Source: Agrobacterium sp. a22-2 (GTDB lineage: Bacteria > Pseudomonadota > Alphaproteobacteria > Rhizobiales > Rhizobiaceae). Taken from it: 64,000 nt of DNA. This document shows, one piece after another, positions 46,087 to 54,754 of this stretch. Numbering within the stretch: position 1 is the stretch's first letter; each line of letters starts with the position of its first letter. The stretch is taken from assembly GCF_012276985.1 (NCBI RefSeq), contig NZ_JAAXMM010000005.1, positions 248,001 to 312,000 of the forward strand, given 5' to 3'. The notes beneath the pieces were generated by a model that did no database searches, had not been told where the DNA came from, and saw nothing but the letters and a program-made list of their open reading frames with translations. Position numbers and translations under genes: made by a program.

Positions 46087-48450
46087 GTGGTAAAATTCCC
46101 GCGCGACAGAACCCGGCCGACCGGCGCAGACACCGGCAAAGCGCGGCGTGCTGGCGCCGGTTCGAAAGCCGATGAACCGGTGATCATCCACGGCGCCGTG
46201 CCGCCGCGCGATGTCCTGCTGCGCTTCATTGCCGACAATCCCGATCGCGCTTCCAAGCGGGAGATCGCCAAGGCCTTCGGGCTGAAGGGCGATACGCGTG
46301 TCGAATTGAAGGCGCTACTGCGCGATCTGGAGCAGGACGGCCTGCTGCAGAAGAGCCGCAAGACGCTGTCGCGTCCCGGCACCCTGCCCCCGGTTACCGT
46401 TCTCGATATCACCACCCGCGACAAGGACGGCGAATTGATCGGCCGGCCGGCCGAATGGCCGGAGGAACTGGGCGTGGCCCCGGCCGTCGCCATTCGCCAG
46501 TCGAGCGCCGACCGGGCCAATGGCAAGACCCCTGTCGGCGGTCTCGGCGACCGCGTGCTGGCAAAGATCTTCCCGGCCAAGGATCGCGACGGCCCGGCCT
46601 ATACGGCCCGCATCATCAAGGTGATCGACAAGCGCCGCGGCGCGTTGCTTGGCGTTTACCGGGAAATGCCGGGCGGCGGCGGACGGCTGATGCCGATCGA
46701 GCGGCGCGGCGAAGAAATGGTGATCGATGCCGCCGATCTCGGCGATGCCAAGGACGGCGATCTGGTGGAGGTCGAAATCGGCCGCGCCGGACGCCTCGGC
46801 CTGTCGCGCGCCAAGGTTCTGTCCGTGGTCGGATCGGTCGCCTCGGAAAAGGCGATCTCGATGATCGCCATCCACGCCCATGGCATTCCCTATATTTTCC
46901 CGCCCTCCGTGCTGGCGGAAGCCGATGCGGCGGGGCCGGCAACCATGTCCCATCGCGAGGATTGGCGCCAGCTACCGCTGATCACCATCGATCCGCATGA
47001 TGCCAAGGACCATGACGACGCGGTCTATGCCGAGCCGGATCCATCGCCCGACAATCCGGACGGCGTCATCGTCACCGTGGCGATCGCTGATGTCTCCTGG
47101 TATGTCAGGCCGAAATCGGCGCTCGACCGCGAGGCGTTGAAGCGCGGCAATTCGGTCTATTTCCCGGACCGCGTCGTGCCCATGCTGCCCGAGCGGATCT
47201 CCAACGATCTGTGCTCGCTGAAGGAAGGCGTCGACCGGCCGGCACTTGCCGTGCGCATGGTGTTTTCCAGCGAGGGACGCAAGGCGAGCCATACCTTCCA
47301 TCGCATCATGATGAAGAGTGCCGCCAAGCTTTCCTATCAACAGGCCCAGGCGGCGATCGACGGCAATCCTGACGACAAGGCCAGCCCGCTGCTGGAGCCC
47401 ATCCTGAAGCCGCTATGGCATGCCTATGCCATCCTGAAACGCGGGCGCACGCGGCGCCAGCCGCTCGAACTCGACATGCCGGAGCGCAAGCTGATCCTGA
47501 AAGAGGATGGCACGGTCGACCGCGTCCATATTCCCGACCGCCTCGACGCCCACAAGCTGATCGAGGAAATGATGATCCAGGCCAATGTCTCGGCAGCCGA
47601 GACCTTGGAAAAGAAGCAGCAGCGGCTGGTCTACCGTATCCACGATGCCCCGACGCTCTCCAAGCAGGAGGCGTTGCGCGAATTCCTGGCGACGATCGGC
47701 ATCTCGCTGGCCAAAGGCGGCGCGCTGCGCTCCAACAGCTTCAACGGCATCCTGGCCAAGGCGATCGACACGCCGCACCAGACCATGGTCAACGAAATGG
47801 TGCTGCGTTCCCAGAGCCAGGCGATCTACAGTCCGGAGAATATCGGCCATTTCGGTCTCAACCTGCTGAAATACGCCCATTTCACCTCACCGATCCGCCG
47901 GTATGCCGACCTGATCGTGCATCGCGCCCTGGTCGGGTCGCTGGGGCTCGGCGATGGCGGCATCACCCAGGAGGAAGAGGCCGGGCTCGACGATGTGGCA
48001 GCCGAAATCTCGACCTTCGAGCGCCGCGCCATGGCCGCCGAGCGCGACACGGTCAACCGGCTGATCGCCCATCACCTGGCCGGTCGCATCGGCGACGAAT
48101 TCGACGGCCGGATTTCCGGCGTCACAAAATCCGGCCTGTTCATCAGCCTGCCACAGTTCGGCGCCGATGGTTTCATCCCGATCTCGACGCTGGGGCGCGA
48201 CTATTTCCTCTATGACGAGGCTCATCAGGCTCTGACCGGCGAAAAGACCGGACTTGGCTTCCAGCTCGGCGACGCGGTGTCCGTTAAGCTTGTGGAAGCG
48301 ATCCCGCTGGCCGGCGCCTTGCGTTTTGAAATGTTGAGCGAGGGCCGCAAAATGCCGACCGGCATCCGCTCGTTTCACAAAGCGTCGCGGCGGACCCAAT
48401 CCGGCGCATATCGGCAGCCCGGAACACGACCACCACGCGGCCGACGCTGA
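46087..48450 (+). CDS. rnr: Ribonuclease R
   Basis: A 787-residue 3'-to-5' exoribonuclease able to degrade structured RNA. An N-terminal helix-turn-helix-like region (about 35-100) precedes cold-shock domains. The RNB catalytic domain includes the metal-binding LITIDPHDAKDHDDAVYAE (aspartates) and SPIRRYADLIVHRALVG. An S1 domain follows (about 675-755; GDEFDGRISGVTKSGLFIS). The tail is basic. Translation starts with GTG three bases after topA, so the two genes are coupled. The order topA-rnr-DUF983-NUDIX is conserved in rhizobia. Confidence 0.95.
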   Translation: MVKFPRDRTRPTGADTGKARRAGAGSKADEPVIIHGAVPPRDVLLRFIADNPDRASKREIAKAFGLKGDTRVELKALLRDLEQDGLLQKSRKTLSRPGTLPPVTVLDITTRDKDGELIGRPAEWPEELGVAPAVAIRQSSADRANGKTPVGGLGDRVLAKIFPAKDRDGPAYTARIIKVIDKRRGALLGVYREMPGGGGRLMPIERRGEEMVIDAADLGDAKDGDLVEVEIGRAGRLGLSRAKVLSVVGSVASEKAISMIAIHAHGIPYIFPPSVLAEADAAGPATMSHREDWRQLPLITIDPHDAKDHDDAVYAEPDPSPDNPDGVIVTVAIADVSWYVRPKSALDREALKRGNSVYFPDRVVPMLPERISNDLCSLKEGVDRPALAVRMVFSSEGRKASHTFHRIMMKSAAKLSYQQAQAAIDGNPDDKASPLLEPILKPLWHAYAILKRGRTRRQPLELDMPERKLILKEDGTVDRVHIPDRLDAHKLIEEMMIQANVSAAETLEKKQQRLVYRIHDAPTLSKQEALREFLATIGISLAKGGALRSNSFNGILAKAIDTPHQTMVNEMVLRSQSQAIYSPENIGHFGLNLLKYAHFTSPIRRYADLIVHRALVGSLGLGDGGITQEEEAGLDDVAAEISTFERRAMAAERDTVNRLIAHHLAGRIGDEFDGRISGVTKSGLFISLPQFGADGFIPISTLGRDYFLYDEAHQALTGEKTGLGFQLGDAVSVKLVEAIPLAGALRFEMLSEGRKMPTGIRSFHKASRRTQSGAYRQPGTRPPRGRR

Positions 48451-48476
48451 TATCGACGACAGGAAAGGAACCCGGC

Positions 48477-48935
48477 ATGCACACTGACACGCCTGCAGAC
48501 CCCGTTGTCCGCTACGGCGCGGATCCACTGCCCGAGCGTCCGCTCGGCCGGTCGATCGGTCGTGGCCTGCTGTGCCGCTGCCCGGCCTGCGGCGGCGGCA
48601 AGCTGTTTGGCAGCTACCTGAAACCCGTTGACCATTGTGCCGCCTGCGGCGAGGAGATGTTCCACCATCGCGCCGACGATCTGCCGCCCTATCTGGTGAT
48701 CATCGTGCTCGGCCATGTGCTGCTGGGCGGCTTCATGATGACCGACCTGGTGTTTCCCGCCTCCTCTTGGGTCCATCTCGCCATCTGGGCGCCGCTCGGC
48801 GTGATCATAGCCCTTGCCACGCTGCAGCCGATCAAGGGTGGCGTGGTCGGGCTGCAATGGGCGCTGCGCATGCATGGCTTCAGCGGCGAGGACGACAGTC
48901 CTGAGGACATCCTTCCGCCAAAGCCCGACGCATGA
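48477..48935 (+). CDS. DUF983 family zinc-ribbon membrane protein
   Basis: A 152-residue protein with a two-CxxC ribbon at the N-terminal side (CRCPACGGGKLFGSYL then HCAACGEEMFHHRADD) followed by two membrane helices (YLVIIVLGHVLLGGFMM and LAIWAPLGVIIALATLQP). DUF983 proteins are widespread in alphaproteobacteria. The function is not established. AGGAAAGGA precedes the ATG, and the stop overlaps the start of the next gene (ATGA). Confidence 0.9.
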   Translation: MHTDTPADPVVRYGADPLPERPLGRSIGRGLLCRCPACGGGKLFGSYLKPVDHCAACGEEMFHHRADDLPPYLVIIVLGHVLLGGFMMTDLVFPASSWVHLAIWAPLGVIIALATLQPIKGGVVGLQWALRMHGFSGEDDSPEDILPPKPDA

Positions 48936-49627
48936 CGCCCCACCCTTTCGAAGGGCAACCCAAAGGTTCGACCGTCTCGCTGCGGATGCGTCCGAAGGAT
49001 GCGGCGACGCTGATGCTGCTTGACCGCAGCAGGGATCGCGTGCGCGTGCTGATGGGCAAGCGCGACCGCAAGCATACCTTCATGCCTGACTTGTACGTGT
49101 TTCCAGGCGGGCGCCGCGACCGCGCCGACGGATCCCGCCCCTTCGCTGCCGATCTGCACCCCGATGTGCTGGCGCGGCTGCTGGAGGGAGAGCAGGGCGA
49201 AACCGCACTACGGCGCGCCCGCGGGCTGGCGATTGCGGCCGTCCGCGAGTTGCGGGAGGAAACGGGCCTTGCGATCACCGGCAAGGACGGGGATGCCGAC
49301 GCCGGGGCGATAAACCTCTCCAGCCTGCGCTACGTGGCACGCGCCATTACGCCGCCCGGCAATGTCCGCCGGTTCGACACGCGCTTTTTCCTGACCTTTG
49401 CCGACGAAACCAGCATCGATCCCGATCAGATCAGCGATTCGGATGAATTGCACGATGTGCGCTGGCTTGACATCGACGATGTTTCAGGTCTGAACATGCC
49501 GTCTATTACCCAGACGATACTCGAGCACGTGAAGATGCAGATGAAACTTGATCCGTCTTTACCCTTTGGAAGTAGCGGGCCTTTTTACTTCGCACGGCGC
49601 GGCCGATTCCATTGCGGCATCATTTAA
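48932..49627 (+). CDS. NUDIX hydrolase
   Basis: A 231-residue NUDIX protein. The box is recognisable at AIAAVRELREETGLAI, preceded by a phenylalanine/proline-glycine segment YVFPGGRRDRADGS. A roughly 35-residue insertion lies between the first strand and the helix, as in the longer mammalian NUDT19-like group. The substrate could be a CoA derivative or another nucleoside diphosphate, and sequence alone does not decide. Overlap with DUF983 by four bases suggests coupled translation. Confidence 0.9.
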   Translation: MTPHPFEGQPKGSTVSLRMRPKDAATLMLLDRSRDRVRVLMGKRDRKHTFMPDLYVFPGGRRDRADGSRPFAADLHPDVLARLLEGEQGETALRRARGLAIAAVRELREETGLAITGKDGDADAGAINLSSLRYVARAITPPGNVRRFDTRFFLTFADETSIDPDQISDSDELHDVRWLDIDDVSGLNMPSITQTILEHVKMQMKLDPSLPFGSSGPFYFARRGRFHCGII

Positions 49628-49637
49628 GGATCACCCC

Positions 49638-50822
49638 ATGTCTCAACCGATGAACGGTGATACCGGCCACCGCGAGGACATCCACTGGCCTTCGCTGTTT
49701 GCCGCCATTTCGGCTATTTCGGCGGTTGGCATTGCCATCGGCCTGGGCTTGCCGCTGCTCAGCATCATCCTGGAAAAGCGCGGCATATCGTCGACGCTGA
49801 TCGGCCTCAATTCGGCGATGGCCGGCATTGCCGCCATGGCCGCGGCGCCGATCACCACCAAGCTTGCCCATTCCTTCGGCGTTGCCCGCACCATGCTGTG
49901 GGCCGTGCTGTTTGCCGCCATCAGCGCGCTCGGCTTCTACTATGCCGAAGCCTTCTGGATGTGGTTCCCGCTGCGCATCGTCTTCCACGGCACCACGACA
50001 ACCCTCTTCATCCTGTCGGAATTCTGGATCAACGCCGCCGCCCCGCCCTCGAGGCGCGGCCTGGTGCTCGGCATCTATGCGACCGTCCTCGGCATCGGCT
50101 TTGCCTCCGGGCCGCTCCTGTTCTCGCTGATCGGCAGCGACGGCATCCTACCCTTCGCCGTGGGCGCCATCGCCATTCTCGCCGCCGCAATTCCGATCTA
50201 TATCGCCCGCAACGAAAGCCCGGCCCTGGACGAAAAGCCCAGTCGACACTTTCTGCGCTATATTTTCCTGGTGCCGACGGCGACCGCCGCCGTCTTCGTG
50301 TTCGGCGCAGTGGAGGCCGGCGGTCTGTCGCTGTTCCCGATCTATGCCACCCGCACCGGCTTTACCGAATCGCAGGCCGCCCTACTGCTGACGGCCATGG
50401 GGGTCGGCAACATGGTGTTCCAGATCCCGCTGGGCATGCTGTCCGACAAGCTCAAGGATCGCCGCCTGCTGCTGTCGTTGATGGCGGTGATCGGTTTGTT
50501 CGGCGCGCTGCTGCTGCCGCTGCTGACCTCGAACTGGATCCTGATGGCGGTCGTACTGCTGTTCTGGGGCGGCAGCGTCTCCGGCCTCTATACGATCGGG
50601 CTCAGCCATCTCGGCTCGCGACTCACCGGTTCGGACCTTGCGGCCGCCAATGCCGCCTTCGTTTTCTGCTATGCGGTCGGCACGGTGGCCGGCCCACAGG
50701 CGATCGGGGCGGCGATCGACATCTCCGGAAATGACGGGTTTGCCTGGGCAATTGCCGGCTTCTTTGCGCTTTATGTCCTGCTTTCCATCGGCCGGCTGCT
50801 TTTTCGGCCGAAAGAGGGTTGA
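49638..50822 (+). CDS. MFS transporter (YcaD-like)
   Basis: A 394-residue major facilitator with about 12 helices. The first helix is SLFAAISAISAVGIAIGLGL, the motif A-like loop after helix 2 reads PITTKLAHSFGVARTML, and the second-half loop reads LGMLSDKLKDRRLLLSLM. Helix 5 carries RGLVLGIYATVLGIGFASGP. It is similar in type to YcaD/YhhS-like exporters of unknown substrate. It begins ten bases after the NUDIX gene. The ATG after AAGGATCACCCC was chosen. Confidence 0.87.
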   Translation: MSQPMNGDTGHREDIHWPSLFAAISAISAVGIAIGLGLPLLSIILEKRGISSTLIGLNSAMAGIAAMAAAPITTKLAHSFGVARTMLWAVLFAAISALGFYYAEAFWMWFPLRIVFHGTTTTLFILSEFWINAAAPPSRRGLVLGIYATVLGIGFASGPLLFSLIGSDGILPFAVGAIAILAAAIPIYIARNESPALDEKPSRHFLRYIFLVPTATAAVFVFGAVEAGGLSLFPIYATRTGFTESQAALLLTAMGVGNMVFQIPLGMLSDKLKDRRLLLSLMAVIGLFGALLLPLLTSNWILMAVVLLFWGGSVSGLYTIGLSHLGSRLTGSDLAAANAAFVFCYAVGTVAGPQAIGAAIDISGNDGFAWAIAGFFALYVLLSIGRLLFRPKEG

Positions 50823-50915
50823 CTTTTCGGGAGCTATTTGTAGTTTCCCGCCAGAATTTGCCGTGGAGCCATCCGGTCGTCCACGGCTTGATTTTTTAGT
50901 GAAGGCAGGACGACC

Positions 50916-51083
50916 ATGGCGAAGGCTACAACAATCAAGATCAAGCTGCTGTCGACAGCCGACACGGGTTTCTTCTACGTCACGACGAAAAACAGCCGTA
51001 CGATGACGGACAAGATGACGAAGACCAAGTATGACCCGGTCGCAAGAAAGCATGTTGAGTTCAAGGAAACCAAGATCAAGTAA
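50916..51083 (+). CDS. rpmG: 50S ribosomal protein L33
   Basis: A 55-residue basic protein of the large subunit. The sequence [20 protein letters not shown] at the start, YVTTKNSR and [18 protein letters not shown] at the end are standard for L33. It has no cysteines, so it is the zinc-independent form. Ribosome site AGGACG lies close to the ATG. A strong terminator follows at 51106-51137. Confidence 0.97.
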   Translation: MAKATTIKIKLLSTADTGFFYVTTKNSRTMTDKMTKTKYDPVARKHVEFKETKIK

Positions 51084-51105
51084 ACCTTGATTTTGGTGGA
51101 ATTTC

Positions 51106-51137
51106 AAAAACGCGCGGTCGCAAGGCCGCGCGTTTTT
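51106..51137 (+). terminator. Intrinsic terminator of rpmG
   Basis: AAAAACGCGCGG and CCGCGCGTTTTT are perfect 12-base arms around an 8-base loop, 22 bases past the rpmG stop. Confidence 0.92.
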
Positions 51138-51211
51138 CGTTGTGCAGAGTGCAAGCGCTGACGCCGGCGCCGGCGCCGACCAAATCAGAAACAAGACGCG
51201 ACCAGCCTAAA

Positions 51212-51340
51212 ACGAAAAACGCCGCGCTCCTTTCGAGCGCGGCGTTTTTGTTGAATAAGGGGGTCGGCAGACATGCAATAACGGCACGAGGAACCGTATT
51301 CACATCGCATGTCCACCGACCGACCCCACGACCCAGGAGA
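51212..51340 (-). ncRNA. Probable terminator-linked structured small RNA
   Basis: Read on the minus strand, a long interrupted hairpin (arms about 51327-51307 and 51276-51259) is followed ten bases later by a 15-bp intrinsic terminator (51249-51215). The hairpin contains CCCC/GGGG, GTCGG/CCGAC and GACATGC/GCATGTC helices separated by small internal loops. An inner ACGG/CCGT stem presents a nine-base loop TTCCTCGTG. TTCCTC is complementary to a ribosome-binding sequence, a feature of many rhizobial regulatory RNAs. The 5' end and promoter are not determined. No protein fits here. Confidence 0.65.
51215..51249. terminator. Long symmetrical terminator next to the small RNA candidate
   Basis: AAAAACGCCGCGCTC and GAGCGCGGCGTTTTT are perfect 15-base arms with a five-base loop CTTTC. 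It works in either direction. It is too far from rpmG to be its main terminator, so it most likely ends a minus-strand RNA. Confidence 0.9.
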
Positions 51341-51830
51341 TGCGGCGGACCTGAGCATCATGGGGTATCTCTGTCTCACAAGGAGAACGTAACCTCTTGT
51401 TGACCCAACTTTGCGCAAGTTACGAAAAAAATCAACAATTTCTTAACTGTGACATAAATTCACTTGCACTATGGTTAAGAGCGAACAGGTCCCGACACAC
51501 TGGACAGCACAGCTAAGCTATCGGCCAACAAAGTATAACAGTCCGCCTACCCTTCATATATTGAGTTAAATACATACTGATGACGGAAGTGGTCGTAAAA
51601 TCCAACAACGTGAGAATTTTTGGCCGACAGTACCTACAAGAAGCCAATACAAGCCAAAATTGGCCACACCTCCCCGCCGCAAGTACCGGCTGAGCAGGTC
51701 TTTTCCTTCGCATCGACATTCAAGGCAAATTTTCCTACGCTCAATACATGACAATACTTTGAGGCGCAGAAAACAGGGCGCAGACCGGACCAAGGATCGG
51801 GCGTGCGAAAAAACTATCGTGGATGCAATG

Positions 51831-51839
51831 TTATCCACA
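51831..51839 (+). promoter_or_regulatory. Isolated consensus DnaA box
   Basis: TTATCCACA is the exact DnaA consensus nonamer. It is single, with no cluster or A/T-rich unwinding region around it, so this is not an origin. It may be a titration or regulatory site, or chance. Confidence 0.35.
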
Positions 51840-51885
51840 GCGCTGCGCCGCGCAATAGCCGATTTGGGGAACTTGACAAAGAAAT

Positions 51886-51905
51886 GTGAGGCTTTCGCGA
51901 CTCAC
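51886..51905 (-). terminator. Weak stem-loop past the pleD stop
   Basis: On the minus strand GTGAG and CTCAC close a loop containing GC-GAAA-GC, followed by ATTTCTTTG. The stem is short and the T-run broken, so it is a poor intrinsic terminator at best. It begins seven bases beyond the pleD stop. Confidence 0.35.
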
Positions 51906-51911
51906 ACCAAG

Positions 51912-53285
51912 TCAGGCCGCCACGGCAACGACCCGGTTACGGCCGGTGTTTTTGGCCTGGTACAGGGCTCGGTCGGCTTGTTTCAGCAATTGTTCAGGGG
52001 TGTCGATGCCCGGCATGATCGTCGCAATGCCCATCGACGCCGTCACACTCAGCTCGGCAGCCGAGGTCCGCAACTGAAATGGCTTGTTTTCGATGCGCTC
52101 GCGAAGCCGTTCGGCCACCGCCGCCGCGACATCCAGCGACGTATCGGGCATGACCACCACGAATTCCTCGCCACCATAGCGGCAGGCAAGATCGGCGCCG
52201 CGAACGGTGGAGCGAATTCTGGCGGAAAATTCCCGCAGCACATCGTCGCCGGCGTCGTGGCCATAGGTATCGTTGACCTGCTTGAAGCGGTCGATATCGG
52301 TCAGGCAGATCGACAGCGGCCGGCCGCGGGCGATGGCCCGGTTGAACAGCAGCTTCAGGTGGCCATCCAGATAGCGCCGGTTGCTGAGCCCCGTCAGGCT
52401 GTCCGTCACGGCCAGTTCGATGGTCTGGTTGACGCTGGTGCGCAGCCGGTCATTGAAGCGCTTGCGCCGGATCTGCGTCAGCGTGCGGGCCACCAGTTCG
52501 TTCGGGTCGATCGGCCGCGTGATATAGTCGTTCACGCCGAGATCCAGCGCCCGCACGACCATCGGCTCGTTGCCATGGTCGGCGATCAACAGCAGTGGAA
52601 TGAATCGTGTGCGGTCCAGCGAGCGCAGCTGCGAGCAGAGACGCAGCGGATCGTAGTCCTCCAGATTGGCATTGACGATCACGAGATCGAACGGGTTTTC
52701 GGCCGCCTCGAACAGGGCGGCTTGCGGATCTGACATCGCCGCGACATCGGCAACGGGCTTCAGGGCCTTGACGATGCGCTCCTGCGAGCTGCCGCGGCTA
52801 TCGACCAGCAGCACCTGGCCGGCCTCTTCCATGCGCCCGTCGTTCATCTTCAGCAGATCTTCCATGCCGATCTTCTGTGCCGTCTCGGCGCGGATGCGCA
52901 ATTCGTCGCTGAGCGTCTTCAGGCGCACCAGGCTCTTGACCCGCGAGATGAGCTGCAGGTCGTTGACCGGCTTGGTCAGAAAATCGTCTGCGCCTGCCTT
53001 CAAGCCACGCACACGGTCGGAGGGCTGGTCGAGAGCCGTGACCATAACGACGGGAATATGGGCGGTCTTCGGATTGGATTTCAGCCGGTCGCAAACCTCG
53101 AAGCCGTCCATACCCGGCATCATGATGTCGAGCAGGATCAGATCGACCTGAGTCTGGTCGCAGATCTCCAGCGCCTTGAATCCGTTGTCGGCGGTCAGCA
53201 CGTCGAAATACTCGGACAGCAGCCTAGCCTCGAGCAGCTTCACGTTTGCCGGAATGTCGTCAACGACAAGAATTCGCGCGGTCAT
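51912..53285 (-). CDS. pleD: Diguanylate cyclase response regulator PleD
   Basis: A 457-residue protein that makes cyclic di-GMP when phosphorylated and controls the motile-to-sessile transition in Caulobacter. REC1 has phospho-acceptor D53. REC2 (about 155-275) has asparagine (N205) at the equivalent site, as expected for an adaptor receiver. The GGDEF domain follows, with active site GGEEF (371-375) and inhibitory I-site RGAD (362-365), so the enzyme should be active and feedback-controlled. It follows divK by 18 bases, the conserved divK-pleD order. Confidence 0.97.
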   Translation of the reverse strand: MTARILVVDDIPANVKLLEARLLSEYFDVLTADNGFKALEICDQTQVDLILLDIMMPGMDGFEVCDRLKSNPKTAHIPVVMVTALDQPSDRVRGLKAGADDFLTKPVNDLQLISRVKSLVRLKTLSDELRIRAETAQKIGMEDLLKMNDGRMEEAGQVLLVDSRGSSQERIVKALKPVADVAAMSDPQAALFEAAENPFDLVIVNANLEDYDPLRLCSQLRSLDRTRFIPLLLIADHGNEPMVVRALDLGVNDYITRPIDPNELVARTLTQIRRKRFNDRLRTSVNQTIELAVTDSLTGLSNRRYLDGHLKLLFNRAIARGRPLSICLTDIDRFKQVNDTYGHDAGDDVLREFSARIRSTVRGADLACRYGGEEFVVVMPDTSLDVAAAVAERLRERIENKPFQLRTSAAELSVTASMGIATIMPGIDTPEQLLKQADRALYQAKNTGRNRVVAVAA

Positions 53286-53303
53286 GCAGGCTGTCCTGTA
53301 GGT

Positions 53304-53675
53304 TCAAGCGTCGCCGAGATAGGTCTTGATCGTCTCGATGAATTTCGGCACGGAAATCGGCTTGGAAACATAGGCTTCGCAGCCGCCCTGGCGTATTCTC
53401 TCCTCGTCGCCCTTCATGGCGAAGGCCGTGACGGCGATGACCGGGATGACATGCAATTCGTCGTCTTCTTTCAGCCACTTGGTGACTTCGAGACCGGACA
53501 CTTCGGGAAGCTGGATATCCATAAGAATGAGATCGGGGCGATATTTGCGGGCCAGATCGAGCGCCTCCAAACCATTGCGGGTCTGGATGGTGACGTAACC
53601 GGATGCCTCGATAAGGTCGCGGAAGAGCTTCATGTTCAGCTCGTTGTCTTCGACTATCATGACCTTTTTGGGCAT
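53304..53675 (-). CDS. divK: Single-domain response regulator DivK
   Basis: A 123-residue receiver with no output domain. Acidic residues E9-D10 ([11 protein letters not shown]), phosphosite D53 ([12 protein letters not shown]), T83 and K105 ([12 protein letters not shown]) are all present. In alphaproteobacteria DivK is phosphorylated by DivJ and dephosphorylated by PleC, and it steers the CckA-CtrA pathway through DivL. The start at [10 protein letters not shown] follows AAGGACAATGGA. The upstream in-frame extension has no similarity. It is the first gene of divK-pleD. Confidence 0.97.
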   Translation of the reverse strand: MPKKVMIVEDNELNMKLFRDLIEASGYVTIQTRNGLEALDLARKYRPDLILMDIQLPEVSGLEVTKWLKEDDELHVIPVIAVTAFAMKGDEERIRQGGCEAYVSKPISVPKFIETIKTYLGDA

Positions 53676-53789
53676 TCCATTGTCCTTGCGTCCCATATTG
53701 CAACCGTCTGTATATGGAGTGTCTTCACGCCGATTGCATTGCCCCCATGGATTGATGTTAGAATCATTTAGTTGAAAAAGAGGTAACCC

Positions 53790-54107
53790 TTGAAAGAAAT
53801 ACGCAATAAATCCGTGAGATCGGCCCCCTCGAGCCAAGCTGCCCAGGAAACCGCCATTGCGATTCTCGGTTGGCTGGCCGGAGAGCCCGACATGCTTGGC
53901 CGCTTTCTGGCGCTTAGCGGCGTTCAGGCGGATCAACTGCGCCAGGCGGTCGATGATCCCGGCTTTCTGGCCGGCATCGTCGATTTTCTCGCCTCCCATG
54001 AGCCGACGCTGCTCGCCTTCTGCGCGGCGACCGACACGGCGCCCGAAACAGTCATGATGGCCTGGCAGTATTTTTCCGCGCCGGGGCTCGATTCGGGAGA
54101 ATATTGA
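53790..54107 (+). CDS. DUF3572 family protein
   Basis: A 105-residue protein of a small alphaproteobacterial family (DUF3572). The core reads [20 protein letters not shown], then [20 protein letters not shown] and [11 protein letters not shown]. It is helical and has no catalytic motif. Translation starts with TTG behind GAGGTAACCC. It is divergent from divK, as is usual in rhizobia, and its stop overlaps the start of the next gene (TGATG). The function is unknown. Confidence 0.88.
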   Translation: MKEIRNKSVRSAPSSQAAQETAIAILGWLAGEPDMLGRFLALSGVQADQLRQAVDDPGFLAGIVDFLASHEPTLLAFCAATDTAPETVMMAWQYFSAPGLDSGEY

Positions 54108-54754
54108 TGGAGCTCGACCTCGATCATGTCAGGCTGACCGATCGGCCGCTGGTGGTCTGCGACGTCGATGACGTGGTGCTGCAATTCATCGTCCCCTTTC
54201 AATCCTATCTCGACAGTCTCGGTCACAGGCTGGTTCCCCGCTCGTTCCGGCTGCATGGCAATATCGTTTCGCAAGCGACGGAAGCTCCCCTGCCCGACCG
54301 GGAGGTCAGCGACCTCATCGAAGCCTTCTTCGACGCCCAGGAGACCTGGCAGACGCCGTTTGCCACGACGGCTGCAGCCATCGAGGCCATCTCCTGTGAC
54401 GCCGACATCGTGTTCCTGACCGCCATGCCGCCGCGCTTTGCCGACCGCCGCCGGCGCCTGCTCGACGCGATCGGCTTTTCCCAGCCCTTGGTGGCAACGC
54501 AACAGCCCAAGGGGCCAGTTGTCGAAACCCTGCATGGCGGACGCCCGTTGCCGGTCGCCTTCATCGACGACATGGCGCATAATCTTGTCTCGGTCGGCAC
54601 CCATGTCGCCGATTGCCTGCTCTTGCACATGATCCCGGTCTCCGAGATCCATCGCCATGCGCCGCTGGCCGAGCCGCCCGTCCTGCGCGTTGCCGACTGG
54701 CCCGAGGCAACGCAGCACATCCGCCGGCATTGCAGCACCAGCCGGGCCTCATAA
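54107..54754 (+). CDS. HAD-superfamily-like protein coupled to the DUF3572 gene
   Basis: A 215-residue protein. The N-terminal motif [12 protein letters not shown] matches HAD motif I (DxDx(V/T)), with D aspartates as nucleophile and acid. VFLTAMPP resembles motif II (S/T), and [10 protein letters not shown] matches motif IV (DD). A lysine of motif III may be in QQPKGPV. It is probably a phosphatase-like enzyme of unknown substrate. The start overlaps the previous stop by one base, so the two are probably co-translated. Confidence 0.8.
   Translation: MELDLDHVRLTDRPLVVCDVDDVVLQFIVPFQSYLDSLGHRLVPRSFRLHGNIVSQATEAPLPDREVSDLIEAFFDAQETWQTPFATTAAAIEAISCDADIVFLTAMPPRFADRRRRLLDAIGFSQPLVATQQPKGPVVETLHGGRPLPVAFIDDMAHNLVSVGTHVADCLLLHMIPVSEIHRHAPLAEPPVLRVADWPEATQHIRRHCSTSRAS

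Larger units (their letters stand above)
51341..51911. other. A/T-richer spacer between the small RNA and pleD
   Basis: About 570 bases, clearly lower in G+C than the surroundings, downstream of pleD and upstream of the small RNA candidate. It contains a consensus DnaA box TTATCCACA (51831-51839) and a short inverted repeat AACTT-TGCGC-AAGTT (about 51408-51422). Short open frames exist on both strands but have no ribosome site or family resemblance. The small RNA promoter should lie at its left end. Confidence 0.5.

Noticed and set aside
51434..51450. TTAA-N7-ATAA, a near match to a CtrA site
   Set aside because: One half-site deviates from consensus, it is downstream of pleD rather than upstream of a cell-cycle gene, and such matches are frequent in A/T-rich DNA.
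51513..51838. Two short minus-strand frames between pleD and the small RNA
   Set aside because: They lack ribosome sites and promoters, and codon use does not resemble neighbouring genes.
51829..51840. Possible replication origin because of a DnaA box
   Set aside because: Only a single box is present, with no cluster, no hemE or other origin-proximal gene, and no A/T-rich unwinding repeat array.
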